DNA from: Chelonoidis abingdonii
Lineage: Eukaryota; Chordata; Testudines; Testudinidae
Assembly (NCBI RefSeq): GCF_003597395.2
Contig: NC_133773.1
Coordinates: 76,739,220 to 76,803,219 of the forward strand
Length of the DNA stretch: 64,000 nucleotides
Direction: 5' to 3'
Part shown: one piece after another, positions 46,601 through 57,859 of the stretch
How positions within the stretch are numbered: position 1 is the stretch's first letter
How the letters are laid out: each line of letters begins with the position of its first letter
Notes under the pieces: model-generated
Database searches by the model: none
Seen by the model: only the letters and a program-made list of their open reading frames with translations
What the model was told of the DNA's origin: nothing
Translations under genes and position numbers: made by a program

Positions 46601-47610
46601 TTCATCCTCTGCTAACTGCGAGTAACTCTGCAAGTAACTGTGCTGTCATGAGTGATGTCCTCACGACAGCTAACAGTGCACAGGAGAGGAGTGCAGGATC
46701 CATCCTCTATCACTGAAAATTCTGGCACGCACTACAAAAGAATGACAGTTGGAAAAATGGCATGAAAGGAAGCCAGAGACATTTGGAGGGATGTATGACA
46801 GTACATTTTGCACATCCCAGGATGCACCGTGCTCTGTTTCCGCATTCTGACAACACCTAGTGACGGATGTGTCGCCAGGCACTGTGGGATACAGACCCAT
46901 AGTCCATTACTCTCGCTGTTGACAAAGGTGCCCCAAATGTGGACACGATCTGTTGACAGAGGGAGCGAATGTACACATGCTTTGGCAACGTTGCTTTTGT
47001 CGATTTTTCCTTGTTGACATTAGTTTCATTGACAAAACTTGCCAACATAGACAAGCCCTGGGAGCGGGGGGGCGTATTTATCTGTATTCAGTTTTCTACT
47101 GTATTAAGCTTAGACTTGCATATTTTTGTTTTACTTTGCTGGGTAGCTTACTTTGTTCTGTCACTGGAACCACTTAAATCCTACTTTTTATATTTAATAA
47201 AATCACCTTCGCTTATTAATTAACCCAGAGTAAGTAAGTAATTCCTGGGGGAGCAAACAGCTGTGCATATCTCTCTATCAGTGTTATAGAGGGCAAACAA
47301 TTTATCAGTTTACCCTGTACAAGCTTTACACAGAGGAAAATGGATTTATTTGGGGTTTGGATCTCACTGGGAGCTGGGTGTCTGGGTGCTAGAGACAGGA
47401 GCACTTCTTAAGCCATTGTCAGTTAAGTCTGCAGCTTTTGGGGGACATGGTTCAGACCTAAGTATGTGTTTGCAGCAGGCTAGCATGTCTGGCTCAACAA
47501 GACAGAGTACTGAAGTCCCAAGCTGGCAGGGAGAATGGGCTCAGAGGTAGTCTCAGCATGTCAGGTGGCAGTCCCAAGGGGGTCTCTGTGACTCAACCCA
47601 TTACACTAAG

Positions 47611-50600
47611 TACCCATGATCAAGCCATCACTTGAAGAAAGTATTTGCAAATACCTTCAAATCTCACCTCAAGATCCATTTCTACAGTGATACTATGCCT
47701 AGAAGAATCAGCCAGCTAATGTAGGCTAGGTTGGGTGATAATTGGGGGGTTGCTGATATTAACTATTAAGTGGCAGAAGTCCAAAAGGTCTAGAAACATA
47801 AAGTTGTGCATACAATTAACCTACGTAATTGTAAGATTTACTGTTGCTGCCTTTAACTGCCCACTCCTTTTGTCTGTTACACTCACCTGCTTCTTTTTGG
47901 TTTTAGTTAGGTTCTGCTCCTACACCGTTGGAGTCAATGGGGTTCCGGTAGGCCACTGTAGTCTGTCCACGTGGATCAAAATGCAAGATCAGGGCTTTAG
48001 ACTAAACTTTTTGTATCAGAGATTACATCTTTGTGTGTATTTGTACAGCCATTTTTTTAAAAATGCTGCTCTTTAGTACATAAACATCTAAATATAAATA
48101 TTTCAAAATAATAATCAAATCTATTGTTGACCTTTTAAATAAGTTATATTCAGGCTTTGGCCAATTTTAATATCTTGTGAGAAAATTTGCAGTACATGAT
48201 GGTTTCCATAGTTAATCACATGGTAACATCAATGGGAATTACGCAACTAAGAAAGCCCTCACAGACTCAGAATCATATACTGCTATCAACCAGAACTGTG
48301 CATAGGAACTGAAGACAGCATGAGGATTGTGGTGGCTATGGGGTTTTTGTTTTTTTTTTTAATTTGTGCTTTAGAAAATTCCTGTCAGCCAAGATGGTAT
48401 GATTATGGGAGCTCTACAACTTGAGCTAACGAGTTGGGCAAAGAAAATTAATATAGGGAGCTAGAAATACGCTGGCAGTGGCAGGAAGTTTTGAGCTCCA
48501 AACAGATTCAGAAGCCCCATTAAGGACTCTTCACTTTTAGGCTTGGACAAGTAAGCATCTACAGTAGATTCTCTGCGAAAATGCCAGCTACATACATACT
48601 TTAGCACCCTTTTACTTCCACTGACCCATCTTACTAAATGTCATCCATCTCATTTTCCCACTAGGAGACAAGGAAGAGTTGAAAAATGAACTGAAGAAGG
48701 CGACAAAAAGCAAAGCCACAAAGAGAACTAGACAAAAGCCTGCTTGCTGGGCCTTCCCACAAGCACATATAGTGGGAGGACTAAAAAGAATTGTAAAGCC
48801 AATACACTCATAAATATTTAACAGTTTTTTAAGGTCAGCATTAGGTGAGTGTGTATGTAATAAAACTGGGCAAGACAACAAACCTTGAATTTGTAGTGAA
48901 CTTGTAAAAGTTAAACTGTGCTCACAGATTTTTCCCAGAAGCCTTTTTACACCTTACTATAGCCCTGAAAGAGCAGTCTGTCTCTGACTCTGAACTGGTC
49001 TTCAAATGACAGATGTAAGAAGTCTGGAAATGGTACACTGACTTCATCTTCTCAAATGTAAACTAATCAACATGACAAAATATGCTTAGAAGTATTCAGC
49101 ACTGTTTTCTTCAACTCTGTTCAATATATTGGAATCTGCAATTAGCAAAATCTTGCTTATCATTTCACATTTCTACTGAAAGGACATTATTCAATGGTCT
49201 TTCATTTGTTCTTCTCCAAACACTTCTCTGCAAAGTTATAATACACATCCACATTCTATTCAAGTACGGAGTACTGGGTTAGTGAAGGACTTAATTTTTT
49301 TTATTAATTTTTCACTAAAAGAAAATACAGCAAATGAAACGTTTGTACAATCCAGATGCTCAAGAGCAAATGAAATTTTATTTAAATTATGTCCTAGAAG
49401 AGCATAAAGTAAGTATATAACTATCCTCTTACCCCCTCTTCACATCCCCAAAAGATCAGAGAAAGGTTTAAAAAACATAATTTAAATTGACTACACAACA
49501 ACAGACTATAAAAGAACAGTTTATAGATATTCTCCACTAGAACTGATTTAATGCTGTTGGTTTAGCATACCCTCTGGATCCTGTAATCCTTTTTTAATCT
49601 TTGTTATTTACTTAGTGCCTTTGAAAGAAACAATGGGGTGCAGAATATCCTTGTTACCCAGCTATGTTATCCATAACACTAGTTTTCTTTGGTGGGGAGG
49701 AAGAAAGCCCAGAAATAACACAATAATAAATAATAATAATAATGTCACACACTTTGTGAGATATTCAAACTAAAATTCCTTTTGCAAACTAATTAGAATG
49801 CCTTAATACAACATGTTTAGAGGATCCTCCTAATCCAGAAAACTAAATCACTTAAATAGATTTCAGATGGGCTTTCAGATTGCAAAAAAATATCCCCCAG
49901 AGAAAGAGAAAGTAGTTGGTTAAATATCACTGCATGGCAAGCCGAAGTACATACACTGTCAACTTTAGCCTCTCATTGATTACATGTTAAACATTAGTGT
50001 TTCAGTATTAGACTGCATCATATCTTCTCCTTTTCAGCCAGTAAAATTCAATGTTTTAAGACAGTATAGTTGGCTGTCTATGCTGTAGAATTTCAGCCAA
50101 ACGTATAAAAATATGACTCTCTACTCCTTGGCTAAATGAATAACTTTAAAAGCCTACATTTATTCAAATATATTTCTAACGTGGATTTCTTTTGATACTA
50201 AGCAGTTACAGGGAAGCTTGATTAGCTAGTCGCACAATCCATGGTACCTGTGTCTAATAATAAAAATACAAAATTTTGGATAGAAAATCAGAGATCCTTG
50301 GAAGGATTTGTGGTAGTGACACCTGTTTTACTGGCACAGGAACGTGGGATTTGCCATTCCAGATCAGCCTATTGACCCATCATGGCAACAAGCAGGGGCT
50401 CAGCGTAAAGTGAATCTCCCCATTCCCCCAAATAACCACCCAGTAAATTGTTCAATTTAGCATACAAGGTAGAAAATCACACCTGCCTCCCATGATTATC
50501 AGCTGACTCTTTAGGACATAATATTATTTTAAAAAACATTTCTAAACTTTTTCTATTTATGCATTTATCAGAATGTAATTAACAGAACATAAGCGACCTG

Positions 50601-50800
50601 ATAAATTCGCTTTGTCAACCTTCCAATTGAAACCCAAACCAAACAACCCTTTCTCTTAAGGGACAAGTTCAAAATATTCCCCGGATTTCTGGTACATGTT
50701 TGTTGGACCTTTAAAGATCTACTGCTACTAGCAACAGCTTTTTGCTGACATCTTGGGTGATCATTTAAGACAGGTTTCATTGTAAAGGGAATCAGAACAG
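47611..50800. other. Long unique AT-rich stretch
   Basis: No gene is recognised. It contains a short T run at 48348-48360 and an ATA/AAT microsatellite at about 49725-49743. Confidence 0.5.
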
Positions 50801-50804
50801 TGTA

Positions 50805-51005
50805 CGTGTCTGTGACTATGCAGCTGTGCCACTGTAGCGCTTAGTGTAGACACTACCTACAACAACAGGAAGGGTTCTTCCATTGCTGTAGTTGAGCCAT
50901 CTCCCCAAGAGACAGTACCTAAGTCAATCAAAGATTTCTTCCATTGACCTAGCACTGTCATCTATGCCGGAGATTATGTTGGCTTCACTTTGTCATTCAA
51001 GGATG
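50805..51005. mobile_element. Degenerate Harbinger-like MITE fragment
   Basis: CAGCTGTGCCACTGTAGCGC, TTAGTGTAGACACTACCTAC and TTCTTCCATTGACCTAGCAC match the style of the MITE at 55541-55790 (which shares CAGCTGTGCCACTGTA). Ends are not resolved. Confidence 0.5.
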
Positions 51006-51279
51006 TGGCTTTTTCCCTATAATTTTTCCATTCCATGCATATTCCCTCTGGCTACATTGCCCCCATTGTTGACTCTATTCAGGGACTTCCCTTCACTACT
51101 GCATCAAATGTAAACTTCTTGCTCTCACATTCAAGGTTCAAGTGCCTGTACTCTGAATTCACTTTATATGCAAATATTAATTACAAAGAAATAAAATGAT
51201 GGTTCAAAAACTCAGCATAATGCAATGATTAACTCGGATAACACTACCCTGATACTTTAAAACTATAAGCATTGTAAGC
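51006..51279. other. Unassigned sequence
   Basis: 51050-51170 faintly recalls an L2-type LINE 3' region, but not firmly. Confidence 0.3.
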
Positions 51280-51505
51280 TGTGACAGAGTCCAGGAAGCT
51301 AGCAGCTGAGCCAACACTCCAATTACTTAGGTATCAATCAGCTCCCCTAGACAAGGCTGACTGGGGATGTGCAAGCTAACTGGCTGATCAGGCTGGGAAG
51401 AGTCCATGCCCCAAAGACCTTGCTCTCTAAAAAAACAAGATACACTTGATGAGGAAAGGGATATAAGACACAAGCAGAGCGAACAACATGATGGCAGCAA
51501 ATGTC
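51280..51505 (+). mobile_element. Possible LTR fragment
   Basis: Starts TGTGACAGAGTCCAGG, which resembles the minus-strand start of the LTR at 28472-29241 (TGTGACGGACTCAGG). It has a GGATATAAGAC TATA-like word at about 51459. The 3' part is not recognised. Confidence 0.4.
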
Positions 51506-52668
51506 AGGTTAGTTCCACTATATTGTGTGTGTGTGTGTGTTGTGAGGGGTGGGGGGATTAGGTAGGAGGGGATAAATTAGACGGAAGGGAAGAGAGGTGC
51601 AGGGGACTGGGCAGTGGAGAAGAGGGAAAGATGGTAAAGTGTAGAGAAAATCTGATGTGAAGACACTGCAAGGGAGGGGGAAGAAAGAGTTGAAGCAAAA
51701 CAGACAATCAGCACAGGGCCGAGAAAGTCCAATCAAAAGTGTAAAACGTTCTCTGAATGGTCAAAGGTCCCTGCTTTTGCGGCTTTTCCCCCCTACAGGC
51801 TGGAGTCACTGGCAGGAGACTAGAAAAAAGTATTTATAGCCAGGAGACAAGAAACAAATCTACACAAAATTCCAGATGGCTTAGGGAAGCAGTATTGCCA
51901 CTTTCTGTGATTTTTAATCAGGAGTCTTGTAATATTTAGGGGCTTTAATAAAAACAACTCCTGGAATCACAAGAATGCATGAGACTCTCAGCTTTAAAAA
52001 AATAATAATAATAAAAAAAAGCAGAGGGGGAGGGCAAATAAAAAGAATCCAAAAGTAACTTTTTTTTTTTTTTTTTTTTTTAAGAAAACCATGATTTTTA
52101 AGCCAATTTCATGATTTTGGAATGTTTGTGCTTGGCAATTGTGTGCAAATCACTCAGAAAAACGCAGGAATGAAGCAGGTCATAGACCTGCCCCTCCAAA
52201 CTAATCTACAGTATAGGGCTGGAATACCAAGAACAGTAATCTGCATGATTCTAAAGGCACAGACTACATACCCCACCATGCAGTCTTCTAAGGGACATTC
52301 TCTCTCAGTGCTCCCTCAGGGGCAGTGCAGAGCTTCACCCTACAGGAGTATACACCATTACACAGCAGCATGCAGGTTGCACAATCTAGGCAAGTAAATA
52401 AAGAGCAGAGAAGAATGGAAGAAAAAAAGGAGTATTTACCTAGAGCAAACCAGCAAGTCTTTAAGGGTGATCATGGGGACTGACAAGCCCAGTAAAAGCC
52501 ATTAAACAGTGAACAATGGCCAATTATTACCACCATACAGTTAGCACAGGTATCTCCTATTCTAAATCAGAAAAATTGTGTACTTCCAAACACCACAGGC
52601 ATTGTGACACAGAAATAACAGTGCACTATCCCTAACTATCTTGGACCGTATGGAGGTCACAGTGGTAT
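51506..52668. other. Unassigned sequence with simple repeats
   Basis: (TG)n at 51524-51541, A-rich repeats at 51996-52020, and a T-tract at 52059-52081. No gene is recognised. Confidence 0.5.
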
Positions 52669-52676
52669 ATCTAAAA

Positions 52677-52936
52677 CAGTGGTAGGCAACCTGTGGCCCG
52701 TCAGGGTAATCCACTGGCGGGCCACCAGACAGTTTGTTTACATTTGCACAGCTGTCCGCAGCTCCCAGTGGCTGTGGTTCCTCGCTCCTGGCCACTGGGA
52801 GCTGCAGGAAGCAGCACAGGTCTCCCACAGCTCCCAGTGGGCTCTGCAGGCAACCGTGCAAATGTAAACAAATTGTCTGGCAGCCCCCACCAGCAGATTA
52901 CCCTGACAGGCTGCATCCACAGGTTGCCCACCGCTG
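52677..52936. mobile_element. hAT foldback MITE with perfect 8-bp TSD
   Basis: The ends CAGTGGTAGGCAACCTGTGG and (complement of the right end) CAGCGGTGGGCAACCTGTGG are inverted repeats, and complementarity continues inward to GTTTACATTTGCAC and GCTCCCAGTGG, so almost the whole unit can fold back on itself. ATCTAAAA flanks both sides (52669-52676, 52937-52944). No gene is present. Confidence 0.9.
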
Positions 52937-52944
52937 ATCTAAAA

Positions 52945-53265
52945 TCTCAGGCCAATTCACTTGTATGTGAATATCAAAGAAGTGTTAAGTGTTAGTATGC
53001 ATTCAAACTAATTCACTCGTATGCTATCAGGAATCAAAGGAGCTGTTGATTGTATTATTTTCATCTGTCTATATCCTGTAGTTTGCTATTACATTAATTC
53101 TACATTATGTATACCCTGTAATTAAAAAGATCTAGATCAAAGGTGTGTTAATGCAAGATTGTAGTCAGGTATTAAAACTTTATGAAAACTAATGAAAGAC
53201 TGTTCTCTGCTATTTTATATATACATACACACTATTTTTTTTATATTATACACACACACACACAG
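52945..53265. other. Unassigned sequence ending in a (CA)n run
   Basis: TATA/ACAC-rich simple sequence at 53215-53264. Nothing else recognised. Confidence 0.5.
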
Positions 53266-53720
53266 AGCTTTGTTATCGGGCATGTTGGGGGCAGGGGGTG
53301 CTGGTAAATCAAAAATTCTGGTTAACTAAGAGGGAGGGAGTTTGGGTGCAGGAGAGGCCTCACGGCTGAGGCATGCGAGGCGGTGCAAGGGAGGCTCTGG
53401 GAGGGAGTTTAGATGCGGGGGAGAGCTCGGCGAGGGGGTTGGGACATGGGAGAGGTTTTGGGGTGCTGGATGTGAGGCAGCACTCACCTCGGGCAGCTCC
53501 CCGGAAGCAGCCAATGGGAGCTGCGGAGCCAGTGCTCAGGGTGGTGGTAGCGCATGGAGTCCCCATGGGCGTTCCTCCGCCTCGGAGCGGAGGGACATGT
53601 TGCCGCTTCCGGAGAGCCAGGTAGAGAGCCTGACAGCACCATGCCAATCGGACTTCTAATGACCCAATCAGTAGTGCTGACCGAAGCCGCCAGGGTCCCT
53701 TTCCAGCCGGGCATTTTAAA
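53266..53720. repeat. GC-rich dispersed-repeat candidate
   Basis: The segment starts near GCTTTGTTATCGGGCATG, passes through GGTTAACTAAGAGGG, and ends near CCAGCCGGGCATTTT. The sharp GC contrast, repeated GGGAGGGAGTTT(G/A)G(G/A)TGC words (about 53333 and 53400) and CGGGCAT at both edges suggest a transposon-derived unit. TIRs are not convincing. The open frames on both strands lack known domains. Confidence 0.45.
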
Positions 53721-55537
53721 AATATATATATTTTCTAATGATAAATTGGGAGTAGTTAGATCAAATTGCTTCTAAATAACTTGGCCCAAATTCTTCCCAA
53801 GCGGATGTAAGCAATGCAAGCACCCCCCAGCTGTCACTTAAAATAATGGGAGCTGTATTGGGGGCAGAATCTGGCCCTAGATTAGCATGGTTTCTGATCT
53901 GCAGTAGGTGCTGACATACAAAAAACTATTCTGTAAAGTTAAAACAATATGAGCTGGTTTGGTCATCCTTGTAAACATAATTATTGTATAAGCTTTCTGC
54001 ATGAATTGAGTGAGTGAAATACCAGAGAACATCTTGCTCAATTGAAAGTAAAAAGCTTAGTTTTGCAGTGTTTTACATTAGCTTACATTTTTCAGGCTTC
54101 TTTAACAGGGAAAAGCGATAGAAACTTTCAGTTTATTAAGTAAATAAGCCAAGATTCTTCTTGACATTCCTTGGTCCTCCAAATTAGGAAAGACCCATAG
54201 CAAAATGCTTGCGGGGCCACGAAACCAGTGCTGATCAGGGAGCAGAGAGGTGTATCAGCAATGGAGAGACACTAATAATTAGAGCTGTGTGGAGAAAATC
54301 AATTCCATTTTAAAGATGATTTTACTATTTAAAAATTTGGTTTAGTTCTAAATCAAAACAAGAACACTGAGCTTGTCATTAAGTATCGAGCTTTTAATGG
54401 TGGCTCTGCACATAAACAATATATCTTATAAAGACATTTAGTTAACTACGCATATTATTCAGTTAGAATATTCATCTACAGCTTTTTCTACAGAAGAAAA
54501 AAAAAAGATGTATCCATATGCAGTGGCTCTCTCTCTTGGTCCTGACCACTGAAGCTGATGGGGGAGAACTGATGAGAAAACACATTGGAATATTCATATT
54601 TGGGTTGTTTTTTTAAATGTTAAAGATTTGTTAAACTCCAGCTTGCTTTACGATAACAATACTGCCAGTGACAGATTTTCCATTAGCATACTGATGCATT
54701 GATCTGCCTTTGCCTGATAGCCAATTTGGATGAGCCCAAAAGAACTTACATAAAAATAATCTAATAGAAAATGAGAGGCTGTCCAATGCCCATATTAATT
54801 TATGCAAATAAGCTCACATGTTCACAATCTGACTGACGAAACCAACTATCTAATATTTCAGCTATTTCATAAAGGAGAATTTTTAAAAAGGGATTATTCA
54901 CCCAGTATAATCTTCATAATAACTCACAACAGTCCCACAGCCTTGGCCGCTTGGATTCTCTGCAGTACAAATTTATATATTCAAAAAAAGTGCTGTTTCT
55001 TTTCTAATTAAGATTTGTATGATTGGAGAAGGTTTCAGCCAGCATTAAAATGAACCTCAAACATATGAATTTGTTTCAGACTGAGATTATTTACATTGTT
55101 ATCTAATGATGTGTGTTGTAACTCACATGCAGCACACTGCGGTATGAGGTGTAGTATAGAAAACTCCCTTGTGATTCTCTCCCCTGCCTCCCTACAGTGA
55201 TTTTTCTTTATATCAGGACTTGTGCACCTATGGAAACAGGAAAGGATCTGATCCCCTTTGCTTATTATTTCTCTGCAGCTACTAGCTCTCATGAGTTCTG
55301 TTGCAATGACATTTCTATAGTACTACTGCAATACAGAATTGGGGCAATAAGAGTCAAAAAGAGCATAACAGAGCAAAAATAACTACGGCACAGTTGAAAG
55401 ACAGAGGTTCTTGAAATTGGAGGCACTGTTCCAGTTTTTTTTCTGAAATCTGATTGCTTTTGAGACATCTTCCTCCTTTCTTTGACAGAGGTGAGAGTCC
55501 AAAGGACACCACTATGCATCTGTGATCACTGTGGACT
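53721..55537. other. Unique sequence, candidate conserved segment at 54620-54830
   Basis: 53776-53880 is an old short repeat (CCAAATTCTTCC...GGGCAGAATCTGGCCC). 54620-54830 is AT-rich, non-repetitive and contains an ATGCAAAT octamer (54803-54810), so it is a noncoding-element candidate only. No gene is recognised. Confidence 0.4.
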
Positions 55538-55540
55538 TAG

Positions 55541-55790
55541 AGGCCATGTCTACACTACACCCCCCTGACAGACACAAGTTTTGCTGGCATACATGCTGGT
55601 GTACTCAGCGATATGTTAATGGGAGAGCTTCACCCACAGACATAGCTACCGCCACTCATTTAGGTGGTTGTATGATGTCATCAGAAGAGCTCTCTCCCGT
55701 CGGCATAGAGCAGCTACACAAGCGCTCTTACAGCAGCGCAGCTGCATCAGTACAGCTGTGCCACTGTACCTTTGCCAGTGTAGACATGGC
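55541..55790. mobile_element. Harbinger-like MITE with TAG TSD
   Basis: The ends GGCCATGTCTACACTAC and CAGTGTAGACATGGC are inverted repeats. TAG is found on both sides (55538-55540, 55791-55793). The GC-richer interior has no coding signal. Confidence 0.8.
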
Positions 55791-55793
55791 TAG

Positions 55794-57059
55794 AGACCCA
55801 GGTCATAATGTCCAGATAACCAAAGTTCATTCCAATTCTGAATATGTGCAATGTAATGGAAATACATTACCGGTCCACATGAAACTGACTCACTTTTAAT
55901 AACGCTGTGCAGAGCCACATAAACTTGCAATTTATTTTAATGTAATATATTACTAATGTAAAGATGTCTTGACAATTGGGTTTTAACAAAAAAGCCTTCC
56001 TAAAGAAAAGTAAATATCCTTCCTTTAATGAATGTCCAGTAAGCATTCGTAAAAATTTACAGATATCCTACCCTCCATCAGTAATTTAACCTTTTGCAGT
56101 TTACATCAATATGTAAAATGCGAATGCCAATAGTATGCATTTTGACTTGTCCAGGGAAAGTTTTAATTCTATTTCTTTTCATTCTTCCCTAAAACCATGC
56201 CCTCTTTTTCTACAGCCTGAGGCTAAGCACTGCTATCAGACTTAAGTATTCTCTTGGCACCTTCAGATCTGTTATCATCATGAAATCCTAATGGGCATAG
56301 AAAAGAAACAAAGGGATGATAAAGGAAGGATTGCTGTTCTCCTTGAAGTGCAAGGACGCCTGTCCAAAACCAGCTTCCAATGAAAGAAAGCCTATAAAAA
56401 GCAAAGCACAGAGGATAGACCTACTTGAAAATCTCCATTTCCATGACAACAGTAGCACATCATTGAGAGCCACTATATTTCTCCAAAGCTTGTTTGCCAT
56501 AACACAAAAATCTAGTCATTGCAAACATTTTTCACATAAACAAGGAATTTCATTTCATAGAGCCTCTTTCCCTCCTCAAATTATATAAATGAATAAGAGA
56601 AATGGTTTGCTTTTTGTAAGAAGATAATGCATACAAAACCACAACACACAATGTGTGTGGGGAAGAAACACAGCTATTGTGAACTATGAGCTATTACATC
56701 CTTTGAGAAAAGTGACTACACTGAAATTCTTGAGTTATAAAATTCTATATCTACAGAAAAAAACTCCTGTCTTCCTTTCATGGATGGTTATCCAATTTAT
56801 TTTAAAAACAAATGGTACATAATTTTGCTACAAGATATATATTCTGCAATTATTTCTACTACACTATACATACATGCACTCACACATTTTATATAGATCA
56901 ATAGATCGATAGATACAGCATAGTAGTTTGAAAAATGCCACTGTGTAACTCCCCATATAAATACTCTCATTTAGAATGACAGTGGCCTTTTTCAAACAAC
57001 TATGCTTTCCTATGGCATCCTCCGCCCTACTAGCCTCCCTGATTTTCACTTCACTCATC
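55794..57059. other. Unassigned sequence
   Basis: A short GATA-like run occurs at 56896-56916. No gene or transposon is recognised. Confidence 0.45.
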
Positions 57060-57300
57060 TGCATTCTATACAGAACACAGTAGCCAAAATTCACCTTCCT
57101 GGCTGGGCCACTGAATCCTTGCACTGGTTTTCCCTTGCCATCAATATCAAGTTCAAGAGTCTCCTCCTTAAGTTCAACATCCTGCACAACTTATTCATTG
57201 CTTACATCTCTAATCTCATTTCTTCCTATTCTCCTTCTCGCTCCATTTGCTCAGCTCAAATATCCCAACATACCTGCAGTTCCCTTTAACCCCTGTTGGG
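57060..57300 (+). mobile_element. L2/CR1-clade LINE relic, RT C-terminal region
   Basis: In the frame of 57002-57289, residues QNTVAKIHLPGW, ESLHWFSLAINIKFKSLLLKF and ISNLISSYSPSRSI follow the pattern of the region after the RT in L2/CR1-like LINEs (RL...LHWLPV..RI.FKILLL...YL..L...Y.PSR). It is old and fragmentary. Confidence 0.6.
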
Positions 57301-57859
57301 CAAGGTGGCCACCTTCCTTCTGTCTTCAAGACCCTACTTAGAATCCATTTCACTTTTCAATATGGCCATTGTTACAACAACAGGCCAATGTTTTCAAAAA
57401 TTGATGTCTAAAATTAGGCTTCATTTTCAAAAAGGCTGAGCACCTAGCAGTGATCGAAGTCATTGAAAGTTAGTGGGTGTTCTGATCATACATTCAGGTA
57501 TTTGCATATGGATTTGGAAATTCTTGGCACTTAGTTTTGTAATATTTTGGACCCAAGTTCTATGTCCTATACTTTTTTTATTTTTTAAAACTAAACCTGC
57601 AGCACCCTAATACGGCTCCAGATGATCAGAGTGAGAATGTCTGCAACCATTGTTTTGTCACTACTTACAGTGCAAGCTCTGTGGTGCAGGGACTGTTTTT
57701 TCCTCTAATTTGTACAGGCAAAATGTCATTTCCCTTTCTCTGCCAGAGGGGAGAAAGGATTTGAATAGGGACTTCCCACACCTCTCAGGTGAGTACTCTA
57801 ATAAATGGACTACGGGATATTCTGATATGGGGCTCCCTCAATCTCTCCTGCTAATGCTG
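57301..57859. other. Unassigned sequence with an old AT-rich repeat
   Basis: 57385-57470 (TTTTCAAAAATTG and TTTTCAAAAAGGCTGAGCACC) is in the style of an old MITE. No gene is recognised. Confidence 0.35.

Larger units (their letters stand above)
43333..47058. mobile_element. PIF/Harbinger transposon, two decayed genes
   Basis: The ends GGGCTTGTCTACACTGGC and (reverse complement of the right end) GGGCTTGTCTATGTTGGC, followed by AAGTTTTG on both, are terminal inverted repeats of at least 26 bp. The flanks are TGA (left) and TGG (right), a possible 3-bp TSD with one change. It encodes a Myb/SANT-like protein on the plus strand and a DDE transposase on the minus strand, the standard two-gene layout of animal Harbinger elements. 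Confidence 0.85.
42714..47605 (+). mobile_element. Solo LTR with 5-bp TSD, split by a Harbinger element
   Basis: Starts TGTGATGTTGC and ends CAACCCATTACA, flanked by CTAAG on both sides (42709-42713, 47606-47610). TATATAAG lies at 43178-43185 and AATAAAATCACC at about 47198. Without the 3.7-kb transposon the LTR is about 1.16 kb. No internal viral genes are present. The related piece at 30382-30672 shows that this family is dispersed. Confidence 0.85.

Noticed and set aside
43333..47058. Host HARBI1 gene
   Set aside because: It has transposon terminal inverted repeats, stop codons, and location within an LTR. These mark it as a mobile element copy, not the domesticated gene.
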